Below are positions 55,407 through 64,000 of a stretch of 64,000 nucleotides of DNA, one piece after another (within the stretch, counting starts at the first letter, position 1; each line of letters begins with the position of its first letter). Both the position numbers and the translations under genes were made by a program. The notes below the pieces were generated by a model. The model saw only the letters and a list, made by a program, of their open reading frames with translations. It searched no databases and was not told the origin of the DNA. The stretch spans positions 2,418,001 to 2,482,000 of the forward strand of contig NZ_CP070496.1 of assembly GCF_016925535.1 (NCBI RefSeq), in the 5' to 3' direction. The DNA comes from Natronoglycomyces albus. Lineage in GTDB: Bacteria > Actinomycetota > Actinomycetes > Mycobacteriales > Micromonosporaceae.

Positions 55407-55957
55407 CGGGGTTTTTCCTCCTTTGCCGCCTTTGTGGAGATAGTAGAAGACGTGGGGTCGTACCCTGCGTCCAGGGCTTTCCAGATCTGTTCTGGGTCTC
55501 TGAGTTGAGCTTCGTCCTCACGCTCGGAGTGGTCGGTGCCCGGTTTAGGGGAGGTTTCAGTGTCCCAGCCGGGGCTAGCGATGAAGGCGGCCACGCTGAC
55601 GGTGAGCAACGCCAAGGACAGAGCTACTGTGGCGCCGCTGAAGAGCCCCGGGGTCTCCATTAGGCCCCGGATGCCGCCGCTGAGGGGGCCCAGACTGGCT
55701 AGGGCCGCTAGGACCAGTAGGACGCGGCGTAGCTTCGCCCCGACGGCGAGCAGGGCCAAGTACGCGGCTCCGGCCACGAGTGCGGTCGGTAGTGCCCAGG
55801 CGGCGACGTCGGTGCCGGAGATTGGTTCGGTGATGTCGGGCAGTGGCCCAGAGCGGGTGAGAGTCTCATGTCCCCAGGCCCTGGTGATGGTGAGGAGCGC
55901 GAGGCCAGTCAACGCCAGGCCAGCCAGGAGGGCGGTTCCACGACGCAGGTGGGTCAT
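55403..55957 (-). CDS. Trp operon-associated membrane protein (Trp_oprn_chp)
   Basis: A 184-residue protein with four predicted transmembrane helices (about residues 9-26, 52-71, 76-95 and 105-125). The usual pattern of the family is a short TM bundle then an acidic cytosolic tail that here ends EEKPR. It occurs between trpE and trpC in many actinobacteria. Here its ATG overlaps the hisI stop directly; trpE is absent. Function unknown. Confidence 0.85.
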   Translation of the reverse strand: MTHLRRGTALLAGLALTGLALLTITRAWGHETLTRSGPLPDITEPISGTDVAAWALPTALVAGAAYLALLAVGAKLRRVLLVLAALASLGPLSGGIRGLMETPGLFSGATVALSLALLTVSVAAFIASPGWDTETSPKPGTDHSEREDEAQLRDPEQIWKALDAGYDPTSSTISTKAAKEEKPR

Positions 55958-56352
55958 GATCGCTCCTGTTCACGGTTGACGGGTATCTCACGTCCAGTGA
56001 AGCAGCTGGTGGTTCCGGTGTGGCAGGCTGGTCCGGTCTGTTCCACGCTCAGTAGCAAAGTGTCTCCGTCGCAGTCCAGAGCAGCGGTCTTGAGTCGTTG
56101 CACGTGGCCCGAGGTAGCTCCTTTGACCCAGTATTCGCCCCGGCTGCGCGACCAGTAGGTCACCTGCCCGGTGGCGAGGGTGCGGCGCAAGGCCTCTTGG
56201 TCCATCCACGCGAGCATGAGTACTTGGCCGCTGTCGTGTTGTTGGGCGATGACGGGCATGAGTCCCTCGGCGTTGAACACGGCACGTTCAAAGATGGGAT
56301 TGTCAGCCCAGGTGTTTCCCGTGTCTGCCTGATCGGTGTTGTGTTCCCCCAC
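55954..56352 (-). CDS. hisI: Phosphoribosyl-AMP cyclohydrolase
   Basis: A 132-residue histidine biosynthesis enzyme that opens the purine ring of PR-AMP. Motifs are [32 protein letters not shown], and the metal-binding cysteines in [21 protein letters not shown] and TTSCF. The GTG start has AGAAAGGG upstream. It heads the transcript leading into trpC-trpB-trpA. Confidence 0.94.
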   Translation of the reverse strand: MGEHNTDQADTGNTWADNPIFERAVFNAEGLMPVIAQQHDSGQVLMLAWMDQEALRRTLATGQVTYWSRSRGEYWVKGATSGHVQRLKTAALDCDGDTLLLSVEQTGPACHTGTTSCFTGREIPVNREQERS

Positions 56353-56511
56353 GACGTCCCTTTCTGTTCCCTACGGTCACCGCCGAGCCGACCGGTCGTT
56401 GCCCCAGGCTGGGCAGCTGCACTGCGGGGCGCGCCCGGCAAACCGGCGGCGCGAATCCCGCCATCCGCCCCCACCGTAGCCCTGCCAAGGTCGGCGTTCG
56501 ACAATAGGGCG

Positions 56512-57249
56512 GTGACTGTTCGAGACCATTTCGGCGAGACGATGACCGCCGACGAGACACGCCCTTTCATCACGTTCTACGACGACACCACCGGCGAGCG
56601 CACGGAGTTGTCATACGTGACGTCGGCCAATTGGATGAACAAGACCGCCAACCTCTGCGTTGACCTGGCGAGCTTGGAACCCGGCGACACTGTGGCCGTG
56701 GACATGCCCGCCCATTGGTTGACCGCGACAGTCATGCTCGGGTGCTGGATGGCGGGTTTGCGCATCGCGCACGAACCGGCCAGCGTTCCGGTGGCCTTCA
56801 CCTCGGCCGATCGTTGCCGTAGCGACAAGGCGCTGGCCGCCGATGAAGTGTGGGCGGTCGAACTGGCCCCCATGGCGGTGGGGCTGCGTCCGGGCCCGGC
56901 CATGGAGGCTGGCGCGGAGGACTTCCTCGCGCAGGTTCGCGGTTGCGGAGACTTCTTCACCCCGCCCGCGCCGGTGACCGGCGCGGAGGTGGCGCTCACG
57001 GCGATGCCGGGGCGCGGGCCCAAGGAGCTGACGCACGACCAGGTCATGAGCGCGGCCAAGGACCGGGCCGGGGAAATGGGAGTTGGTCGGGATGAGCGGG
57101 TTCTGATGACAACCCAGGGCCGCGCCCCTCTGGATTGGCTCTTGGTTCCGATCGCTGTTGGCGCTTCGGTGGTGCTGGTGGCCGGGGATGGCTCGGGGGC
57201 CGATCTGGCCAAGCGTGCCCAGACCGAGCGGGCTCGCCTCATCCCCTAG
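56512..57249 (+). CDS. TIGR03089 family protein
   Basis: A 245-residue protein related to the N-terminal part of AMP-forming acyl-CoA synthetases but too short to be one. The start VTVRDHFGETMTADETRPFIT, ELSYVTSANWMNKTANL and DLASLEPGDTVAVDMPAHW are typical of the actinobacterial TIGR03089 group. The GTG at 56512 is preferred; an upstream in-frame ATG at 56098 would overlap hisI. Its role is unknown. It is divergent from hisI. Confidence 0.8.
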   Translation: MTVRDHFGETMTADETRPFITFYDDTTGERTELSYVTSANWMNKTANLCVDLASLEPGDTVAVDMPAHWLTATVMLGCWMAGLRIAHEPASVPVAFTSADRCRSDKALAADEVWAVELAPMAVGLRPGPAMEAGAEDFLAQVRGCGDFFTPPAPVTGAEVALTAMPGRGPKELTHDQVMSAAKDRAGEMGVGRDERVLMTTQGRAPLDWLLVPIAVGASVVLVAGDGSGADLAKRAQTERARLIP

Positions 57250-57718
57250 GCGGCCTCCGTCGGCTCGTCTGGGCGAGATTGTTGTGGCAGGTGAGGCGTC
57301 GCATCACCATCCACAAACACCTTTGTATTGATAATTGTCAATTCCTAAATCAGCGGCTATTCGGCTTGAATTTCGCCCGCAATAGCACAACAAATACGCG
57401 ACCTTCTCGTTGGCAACCACTGCGCCAATATGATTAATAATCGCGTCTCGACCTGGGAAAAAGAGACCGTCCAGGCTCCCGCTGCCCTATTTCCAGGCTC
57501 GTGAACTGCGAAAACCCGAATGAAAACACCTCAAACTAAGGCACGAGATCACGTCATTGATATGCCGTTGTTATAAAGCAGTGTCATTAACACGCATCAA
57601 TTCCCCTGCCTGGAAGCAGCGAGGTAACCTATTCAAGCATTGCAAAATGAGCCCCCAAGTGGCGAAACACAGTCACGCAAAGTGCTCGGTGGCTCACCCC
57701 AACTAAATGGAGCAATGA
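57250..57718. other. Upstream region of the BCCT gene
   Basis: 470 bp without a gene. It holds the palindrome TTGATAATTGTCAA at 57328-57341, which could be an operator of a MarR/Lrp-type regulator (low confidence), and AT-rich promoter-like sequence. Confidence 0.3.
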
Positions 57719-59563
57719 ATGACTCAACCTGAGGAAACCACTACTACGCAATCCCCGGAGGAGGGCCCACCGCCAGCGTCTGCCCGCCCCAGAACCCTTC
57801 CAATCGACTTCGGCGTCTTCGGTATCGCCGCCGCCGTCATCTTGGCCATTGTCGTATGGGGCGTCGTCGCCTCGGAGAACATGTTCAGTGTCTCCGGCAC
57901 CGCCCTGGACTGGGTCACCAACAGCTTTGGCTGGCTGTTCATCATCTCGGCCAATATCTTCTTGGTTCTGGCCATTGTCATCGCCATCAGCCGCTATGGC
58001 AACATCCGGTTGGGCAAGCCTGACGAACGCCCCGAGTTTGGCACGCTGACCTGGATTGCGATGATGTTCGCCGCGGGCATGGGCATCGGCCTCATGTTCT
58101 TTGGTGTCGCCGAACCCCTCTCCCACTTCGCGACGACGCCGCCCAGCGTCAACGCGGTGCCCCTCACCGAACGCGCCGTCGAAGGCGCGATGGTCTACAC
58201 CTACTTCCACTGGGCTCTACACCCGTGGGCCATCTACGCGGTTGTCGGCCTCGCCCTGGCATACGCCACGTTCCGCAAGGGACGCGGCAACAGCCTCTCC
58301 GCGGCCTTCCAGCCGCTACTGGGAGACAAGCCCTCCGGCGTCTTCGTCGGCAAAGGCATCGACCTGCTGGCCATCTTCGCGACCGTGTTCGGTACAGCGA
58401 CTAGCCTCGGGCTTGGAGCGCTCCAGGTGGCCAACGGCTTGGAGATCGTCGCCGGGGTAGACAACAACCAGTATCTGCCCGTCATTGTCATCATCGGTCT
58501 GACCCTTGCCTTCGTCGTCTCCGCCTTCAGCGGTATCCACAAAGGCGTCAAGTGGTTGTCCACGACCAACCTGATCCTGGCCGCCGTGGTCATGTTCTTC
58601 GTGTTCGTCGTCGGGCCGACCACCTACATCCTGGACCTGTGGCCGTCCTCAATCGGTTCCTACCTGGCAAACCTGGTCGGAATCTCGAACTCCACCGGTA
58701 TCTTCACCGACGCCGAGTGGGTCTCGGGCTGGACGATCTTCTACTGGGCCTGGTGGCTGTCCTGGGCACCGTTCGTCGGTACCTTCATCGCCCGCATCTC
58801 GCGTGGCCGCACGATCCGCCAGTTCGTCGTCGGTGTCCTCTTGGTTCCCAGCGGCGCCTCGACCCTCTGGTTCGCCATCATGGGCGGCACCGCCATCTTC
58901 GAGGACCTCGACGGAGCTGGGCTGACCGCTTCCCTAGCCAGCGAGGGACAAGAGAGTGCCCTGTTCGGCATGCTCGACCAGCTTCCCCTAGCGGGCCTGC
59001 TGTCGGTGCTGTGCATGATCTTGATTGCTCTGTACTTCGTCACCAGCGCCGACTCGGCTTCCCTGGTGCTGGGCTCCCTCTCCAGCCGTGGTTCGCTACT
59101 ACCTAAGAAGGCCCTCGTGGTCTTCTGGGGTTCCTCGATCGGAGCCGTGGCCGCGGTGCTGCTGCTTTCCGGCGGAGACGAAGCCGATGGCGGACTCTCC
59201 GCGCTACAGCAAGCCAACATCTTGGTCGCACTGCCATTCATGATCGTCATGCTGGCACTATGCGTGGCGTTGATGAAGGAGCTCAAGTCCGACCCAGGTG
59301 CCAACCCGCTGCGGTCGCAACTGCGTCAACGCGGTTTCCGGGAGGCCATCCGCACGATGGTCGGCGAAGAACTCGACCGCGAGGAAAACGCCGAGCGGGT
59401 TGAGCGTCACCGGTGGCGTCGCGGAGTCATGAAGCCGGGAATGGCTCCCAAGCCCGACCCGACTGACGAAGGCTCTGTCGCCACGGACGAGTCCAACGGC
59501 GACGACAACGGTTCGGACAACTCCGGACCCAAGGGCGACGAACCGCGCAGCACCAACCTGTAG
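57719..59563 (+). CDS. BCCT family betaine/choline transporter
   Basis: A 614-residue secondary transporter with about 12 transmembrane helices. The substrate region is GMGIGLMFFGVAEPL, and the hallmark helix 8 block is WTIFYWAWWLSWAPFVGTF followed by IARISRGRTIR. It imports glycine betaine, choline or a similar osmolyte, driven by sodium or protons. The C-terminal tail of about 100 residues is hydrophilic and acidic, as in osmosensing members. The ATG at 57719 is preceded by weak GGAGC. A long terminator follows. Confidence 0.93.
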   Translation: MTQPEETTTTQSPEEGPPPASARPRTLPIDFGVFGIAAAVILAIVVWGVVASENMFSVSGTALDWVTNSFGWLFIISANIFLVLAIVIAISRYGNIRLGKPDERPEFGTLTWIAMMFAAGMGIGLMFFGVAEPLSHFATTPPSVNAVPLTERAVEGAMVYTYFHWALHPWAIYAVVGLALAYATFRKGRGNSLSAAFQPLLGDKPSGVFVGKGIDLLAIFATVFGTATSLGLGALQVANGLEIVAGVDNNQYLPVIVIIGLTLAFVVSAFSGIHKGVKWLSTTNLILAAVVMFFVFVVGPTTYILDLWPSSIGSYLANLVGISNSTGIFTDAEWVSGWTIFYWAWWLSWAPFVGTFIARISRGRTIRQFVVGVLLVPSGASTLWFAIMGGTAIFEDLDGAGLTASLASEGQESALFGMLDQLPLAGLLSVLCMILIALYFVTSADSASLVLGSLSSRGSLLPKKALVVFWGSSIGAVAAVLLLSGGDEADGGLSALQQANILVALPFMIVMLALCVALMKELKSDPGANPLRSQLRQRGFREAIRTMVGEELDREENAERVERHRWRRGVMKPGMAPKPDPTDEGSVATDESNGDDNGSDNSGPKGDEPRSTNL

Positions 59564-59579
59564 CGTTTCGCCAGCTGTC

Positions 59580-59629
59580 CTATATGAGTGTGGGCCCTCC
59601 CCGTTCGGGGAGGGCCCACACTCATATAG
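59580..59629. terminator. Bidirectional terminator BCCT/ABC
   Basis: A 23-bp perfect stem from CTATATGAGTGTGGGCCC outward, with a 4-nt GTTC loop, between two convergent genes. Confidence 0.85.
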
Positions 59630-59643
59630 GCGACCGCAAACTC

Positions 59644-61518
59644 CTAGTCGGCGGCGCGCGTCTGTTCGATCCAGGAGGAGTGCAGACGACCATAGACCGA
59701 ATCGGGCTCCTGCACCAGGGTCCGGTGCGGACCGCGTTGGACGATCTGCCCCTGGTCGAACACCAAGACCTCATCGGAGGTTTCGGCCGTAGACAAGCGG
59801 TGGGCGATGATGACAGTCGTGCGTCCCCGTGTCACCTTGTCCAAGGCTGCGGACAATCGCAGCTCCGTGGCCGGGTCCACCGCGCTGGTGGCCTCGTCGA
59901 GCACCAGCAGGTCCGGGTCGGCGATATAAGCGCGCACGAGCGCCACCAGCTGCCGTTCACCGACGCTCAAGTGCTCCCCGCGCTCCCCCAGCTCGCTTTC
60001 CAAGCCGTTGGGAAGGTTATCCACCCAGTCGTCCAAGCCCAGTTCGGAGAACGCCACATAGATCTCGGCGTCGGAGAGCTTCGCGTTCACGAACCGGATG
60101 TTGCTGGCCAAGGTGCCGTCAAAGAGAAAGCCTTCCTGCGGCACCATGATCACGCGCTTGCGCAGCGACGAAAAACGGATCTCGCGCAACGGAGTGTCCG
60201 CTAGCCGCACTTCGCCCGAGGTCGGATCCATCAGCCGGGTGAGCAGTTTCGCAAACGTCGTCTTACCCGAACCAGTTTCGCCGACGATCGCGACCTTCGA
60301 CTTCGGTTTCAAGTCCACGTTTATGTCGCGCAAGACCAATTCATCCTCGACATAGGCGAAGTCGACGTCCTTAAAGCTGACCCCGAGCGGGCCAGGAGCC
60401 AGATCACGGCCCTTTTCCCCCGGGTCGGCCACATCGGGCTCCACGTCGAGCACGTCGAGCACCCGTCGCCAGCCCGAGACCGCGTTCTGCGCCTCGTTGA
60501 GCACCTCGGTACCGATCATGACCGGCTGCACGAACAGCGTCACCAGGAACAGGAACGCCGTCAGCTCACCGACAGTCATATTCTGGCCCGAGACCAGCCA
60601 CACCCCGGTGACGACAACCGCCGACAGCGCCAGACCATTGATCGTCTCGCCAGCTCCGAAGGACATGACCGACTTCTTCATCGCCTGGAATTGAGCGTGC
60701 CGATGACCCTCGATCGAATCGTCAATACGCTTCGCGGTCCGCTCACCCACCGCGTAGGAGCGAATGACCGGCGCGGCCACCACAGTCTCCGAAACCGCAC
60801 CCAGCATCGAGGCAATGCGACGACGCACGATCATGTACGCCTGCGCCAAACGCCGCTGCAACCAGCGAATAATCAGTGTCACCGGCAAGAACGTCGCCCA
60901 CACCACCAGGGCAAGCTGCCAGCTGTACACCACCATGACCACGGTCGCGGCGATGATCTGCCCCGAGGAGATCAGCAGGACGATACCGCCCATTTGCAGA
61001 AACTGGCTGATCTGATCGATATCGGTGGTGACACGCGAGGTCAACGCGCCCCGCCGTTCGCCCTGCTGGTGCAGCATCGACAGGTCGTGAATATGGCGGA
61101 AGGTCCGGCGACGAATCGAGGCCAGCGCCGTTTCGCACACCGTGTACAGCCGCAGGTTCATGAAGTAGTTGGCGGTGCCCGTCACCAGGAGGATGCCGAA
61201 GCCCAAGCTGGCGACCAAGCCCACATAGCCGACGTTGGGGCCACCTTCGACCATGAGGCCGTTGTCGATTGCCTGTTGAACGGCGACGGGGACCACGATG
61301 CGTCCGACGGTGGCGACGATGGCCAACAGGATGGTGCCGAGCAGGCCGGCTTTGAGCTCTGGGGAGAGCTTGAGTCCACGCTTGACGGTTTCCCAGGGGC
61401 GCACGGCCTCTCGGCTGTCGAGGGCCCCGGCGGTGGACTTTTCGTCGCGTTCGGTGGCACGCTGTGCCGCTTCGGCGCTTTCGCGTCGTGATTTCGAGAT
61501 GGTGTCGTGGCTGCTCAT
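59644..61518 (-). CDS. ABC exporter subunit B (canonical ATPase)
   Basis: A 624-residue half-transporter: six transmembrane helices then an ATPase domain. Walker A is GETGSGKTT, Walker B LLVLDEATSAVD with the catalytic Glu, the H-loop IIAHRLST, and the signature is LSVGE rather than LSGGQ. Its ATG overlaps the stop of the partner (ATGA). The two subunits should form a heterodimeric multidrug- or lipid-exporter. A membrane location is predicted. Confidence 0.93.
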   Translation of the reverse strand: MSSHDTISKSRRESAEAAQRATERDEKSTAGALDSREAVRPWETVKRGLKLSPELKAGLLGTILLAIVATVGRIVVPVAVQQAIDNGLMVEGGPNVGYVGLVASLGFGILLVTGTANYFMNLRLYTVCETALASIRRRTFRHIHDLSMLHQQGERRGALTSRVTTDIDQISQFLQMGGIVLLISSGQIIAATVVMVVYSWQLALVVWATFLPVTLIIRWLQRRLAQAYMIVRRRIASMLGAVSETVVAAPVIRSYAVGERTAKRIDDSIEGHRHAQFQAMKKSVMSFGAGETINGLALSAVVVTGVWLVSGQNMTVGELTAFLFLVTLFVQPVMIGTEVLNEAQNAVSGWRRVLDVLDVEPDVADPGEKGRDLAPGPLGVSFKDVDFAYVEDELVLRDINVDLKPKSKVAIVGETGSGKTTFAKLLTRLMDPTSGEVRLADTPLREIRFSSLRKRVIMVPQEGFLFDGTLASNIRFVNAKLSDAEIYVAFSELGLDDWVDNLPNGLESELGERGEHLSVGERQLVALVRAYIADPDLLVLDEATSAVDPATELRLSAALDKVTRGRTTVIIAHRLSTAETSDEVLVFDQGQIVQRGPHRTLVQEPDSVYGRLHSSWIEQTRAAD

Positions 61519-63467
61519 TTAGCGCTCACCTCGGTCTGGGCCTCCTGGAGCGTGATGTCTTCGGGTTCGTCGAACTCGCCTTCGCGGACACGTTCGGCCT
61601 CAGCTTGTTCATAGGCGGAGACCAAGTCGGCGTAGTCGGAGTTGGACTCCATGAGTTCATCGTGGGTGCCGTGAGCGGCGATCGTGCCCTCACGTAGGAA
61701 CACAACCTCGTCGGCGAGGCTGATGGTGGCCCGGCGGTAGGCGACCACGAGGACCGAGGCGGGGTATTGGTCGGAGCGCAGGCCGGCCAGGATCGCCGCT
61801 TCGACTTTCGGGTCCACCGCCGAGGTGGCGTCATCGAGGACCATCAGGCGCGGTTGGCCGACCATGGCGCGGGCGAGACTGAGCCGTTGGCGCTGTCCGC
61901 CCGAGAGCGTGGTTCCACGCTCGCCTACTTCTGCGTCGAGCCCTTCGGGGTTGCTGGAGATAAAGCCGTCTGCTTGCGCGCGCCGCAGTGCTTCCCAGAC
62001 TTCCTCGTCGGAGTAGTCACCGCGACCGAGGGTGACGTTTCCTCGCACGGTGTCGTCGAAGACGAAGGCGATCTGGGGCACGAGGGCGATCGATTCGGCC
62101 AGTGCGGCGTGGGTGAGCTCGCGGGTGTCGATGCCGTCGAGTTTCACCGACCCGTTGTCGGCATCGGCCAGGCGCACCGCCAGAGAGGCGATGGTGGATT
62201 TACCCGAGCCGGTTGCGCCGACCAGGGCGACGGTTTTGCCGCTGGGCACCTCAAAGGTGATGTCGCGCAGGGCGCGGGAGCCGTCTGGGTAGGCGTAGGC
62301 CACGTTTTCGAACGTGAGGGTGGCGGGCTCTTTGTTGTCGGTGAGCTTGTCGCCATAGGGCATTTCGCCTCGTGCGGCTAGGACGTTGTTGACACGGTTC
62401 CATCCGACCACGGCCACGGGGAGTTCACCCATGACCCAGCCAATGGCTCGGATGGGGAAGGCCATGATGGTGAAGAGGAAGGCGATGGTGACCAGTTGGT
62501 CGACGCCGATGTGTCCCGACTGGAGTCGGTACATGCCGACGACGAGGACCAGCAGGGTTCCCATTTCGGGTAGAACCGAGATGGCTGGCTCGAAGACGGC
62601 CCGCAGGCGTCCGACTCGGATCATGGCGTCGCGAAGTTCGTCGGCGTCACGGGCGAAGCGTTCGGTTTCTTCGGCTTCCTTGCCCATGGCCTTGACGACG
62701 AGGGCTCCGTCGAAGGATTCGTGGCCTGAGGCGGAGACGACCGCTCGCAGCCGTTGGGCGCGGGCGGCGCGCGGGGACATCTTGCGAGCGAAGATGATGT
62801 TGATGATCAGCAGGACAGGGAAGAGGGCGAGGGCCACCATCGCCAGCATCCAGTCCATGACGAACAGTGAGCCCATTGCCAAAACCAGCATGGAGAGCGT
62901 GCCGACCATGAAGGGCAGTGGCGCGACGGGCCGGAAGGCGGCTTCGACGTCGGCGTTGGCGTTGGACAGCAAGGTGCCCGTCTGGTGTTTTTGGTGCCAG
63001 GAGACGGGCAGGCGTAGGTACTGGTCTGTGACTTTGCGCCGGTAGCGGGCCTGCATGCGGTATTGCATGGAGGCGGCTCCGAGGCGGCGCGTGGCCATAC
63101 CGGTGATGCGTAGGCACGAGACGAGGATCAGCACGCCGACGGCGGCGGCGGTGGCGGCGACGAGGAATCGTTCCTCTTGGGCTGCCGGTATGACGACGCG
63201 GTCGACGATGAGCCCGGTGACGAAGGCGCTGCCGACCAGCATGGTGGTGTGGAGGACTGCGCCGAAGATGGAGATGGTGAACACGCGGGGCTCGGTCTTG
63301 ATGGCGTGGCCGAGCAGCCGCATGCCGCGCCGGAGGGTTTTGTCACCCTTCGTGGAGTCGTATAGGTCGTTGGTGTGAGTCGACGTCGTGTCGCGGTTGT
63401 TCTTCGTAGACCCTGCGGGGGGCGAATGCGACCCGGTCTTTGATGACTCTGCCTTTGTGTCTGTCAT
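61515..63467 (-). CDS. ABC exporter subunit A (degenerate ATPase site)
   Basis: A 650-residue half-transporter. Walker A is GATGSGKST, the signature a perfect LSGGQRQRLSLARAM, but Walker B ends LMVLDDATSAVD with Asp in place of the catalytic Glu, and the H-loop His is replaced by Tyr (VVAYRRAT). Together with LSVGE of the partner this makes one degenerate and one canonical ATP site, the pattern of asymmetric heterodimeric exporters. The N-terminus is hydrophilic (about 50 residues). The substrate is not known. Confidence 0.93.
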   Translation of the reverse strand: MTDTKAESSKTGSHSPPAGSTKNNRDTTSTHTNDLYDSTKGDKTLRRGMRLLGHAIKTEPRVFTISIFGAVLHTTMLVGSAFVTGLIVDRVVIPAAQEERFLVAATAAAVGVLILVSCLRITGMATRRLGAASMQYRMQARYRRKVTDQYLRLPVSWHQKHQTGTLLSNANADVEAAFRPVAPLPFMVGTLSMLVLAMGSLFVMDWMLAMVALALFPVLLIINIIFARKMSPRAARAQRLRAVVSASGHESFDGALVVKAMGKEAEETERFARDADELRDAMIRVGRLRAVFEPAISVLPEMGTLLVLVVGMYRLQSGHIGVDQLVTIAFLFTIMAFPIRAIGWVMGELPVAVVGWNRVNNVLAARGEMPYGDKLTDNKEPATLTFENVAYAYPDGSRALRDITFEVPSGKTVALVGATGSGKSTIASLAVRLADADNGSVKLDGIDTRELTHAALAESIALVPQIAFVFDDTVRGNVTLGRGDYSDEEVWEALRRAQADGFISSNPEGLDAEVGERGTTLSGGQRQRLSLARAMVGQPRLMVLDDATSAVDPKVEAAILAGLRSDQYPASVLVVAYRRATISLADEVVFLREGTIAAHGTHDELMESNSDYADLVSAYEQAEAERVREGEFDEPEDITLQEAQTEVSAK

Positions 63468-63960
63468 TCACACTCCAGGGGTCAGGCGCTATGCGCTTCT
63501 TTGAGACACCGACACTTACTTGCCAGCCGACAAGTAAGGATATAGGCAATCATGACTCACTGCCTCAGCGGGAACAAACGATTTTTGCGGCTTAAATGCC
63601 TGAATATGCCCACATCACAACCAATAAACAGGCGAGAAAATTTCTCCTGTGTGACAACTCACGCCCCAAATTTTGCTTGTGCTGCCGCTCCGAGGGCCCC
63701 GCGCGCCGGTAGATCCGACGCGCGAACTTCACTGCTTTGAGCGACCGAAGGGCCGGTCACAACTACCCCTTTTTTCACAAGACCACTTCCGATGAGCAGG
63801 CTCTTTCAGCCTAGAGGCTGGGCATGACATCGTCGCCCGCATAAAACCGATCGACCAATATCGTGTCGTTTCTTCACATCCGCGAATATTCTGGCAAGTG
63901 GTATGTGTCGCAATGAGCTAAATTGGAAGATGCCTCCCCTCCCCTAGCTCAAGGAGCCCC
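63468..63960. other. Intergenic/promoter region at right end
   Basis: About 490 bp between divergent genes. A small palindrome GAGAAAATTTCTC at about 63633-63645 may be an operator. A 62-codon frame at 63552-63740 lacks a ribosome site. No gene supported. Confidence 0.35.
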
Positions 63961-64000
63961 CGTGACCGCGGGAACCATTTCGAGTCCCACCGGCATGCCG
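63961..64000 (+). CDS. Start of an unidentified gene (leaves the window)
   Basis: A GTG at 63961 is preceded by AAGGAG with 6 nt spacing and opens the frame MTAGTISSPTGMP, still open at base 64000. Too short to identify. Confidence 0.55.

Noticed and set aside
63552-63740. 62-codon plus-strand frame near the right end
   Set aside because: No ribosome site; the next convincing start is the GTG at 63961.

Overview
The window comes from a high-GC Gram-positive bacterium, an actinomycete. The core blocks occur in the order familiar from mycobacteria and streptomycetes: ahpE / DUF3052 / aceE / PucR-type regulator / fabD-fabH-acpP-fabF-accD, then lipA-DUF4191, and hisI-trpC-trpB-trpA-lgt. GTG starts and ATGA overlaps are common. 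The class III lanthipeptide locus and two-step fatty-acid cluster fit a Glycomyces/Micromonospora-like lineage, but the genus cannot be fixed from the sequence alone.

Layout. 1-6.1 kb is an AT-richer accessory region on the minus strand. It holds a polymorphic-toxin tip overlapping an immunity-like gene that runs off the left edge, a CPCC-type cysteine-rich protein, three unrecognised immunity-like genes (one with two similar halves), a decayed IS5-type transposase and a frameshifted secreted protein. 6.7-6.9 kb has tRNA-Val(GAC) and tRNA-Gly(GCC). 7.1-9.8 kb is an MFS transporter with two tandem paralogous methyltransferases. 10.5-12.8 kb has ornithine aminotransferase and a LuxR-type regulator. 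12.8-17.1 kb is a compact class III lanthipeptide cluster: MFS exporter, LanKC, and two near-identical precursor genes too short for ordinary gene calling. 18.8-20.3 kb is a D-Ala-D-Ala carboxypeptidase. 20.5-23.0 kb is a small island of broken genes bounded by a 19-bp direct repeat that includes the 3' end of tRNA-Val(TAC).

23.1-35.8 kb is the conserved pyruvate/fatty-acid block: peroxiredoxin, DUF3052, pyruvate dehydrogenase E1, thioredoxin, FasR-like activator, and type II fatty-acid synthase with acyl-CoA carboxylase beta subunit. It is interrupted at 27.4-28.3 kb by a MITE-like element inserted exactly at the end of a decayed cysteine-rich RiPP-precursor-like gene. FabD carries a C-terminal biotinyl-like domain without the biotin-accepting lysine.

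36-49.7 kb holds a secreted alpha-amylase with starch-binding domain, purC, lipA, DUF4191, DUF3040, DNA polymerase IV, a phosphodiesterase, a methyltransferase, a WecG/TagA glycosyltransferase coupled to a GDP-mannose 3,5-epimerase-like enzyme, an ATPase-less DUF234-like protein and a GNAT. 50-56.4 kb is an FAD monooxygenase (overlapped by the 3' end of lgt), lgt, trpA, trpB, trpC, the Trp-operon membrane protein and hisI; trpE is missing from its usual place. 56.5-63.5 kb has a TIGR03089-type protein, a BCCT osmolyte transporter and a heterodimeric ABC exporter. A new gene starts at 63961 and leaves the window.

The strongest leads for something new are the twin-precursor lanthipeptide locus, the cysteine-rich precursor remnant with its MITE, the toxin/immunity array at the left edge, and a roughly 90-bp intergenic element present twice (40.45 and 49.84 kb) that ends in a DnaA-box-like sequence.
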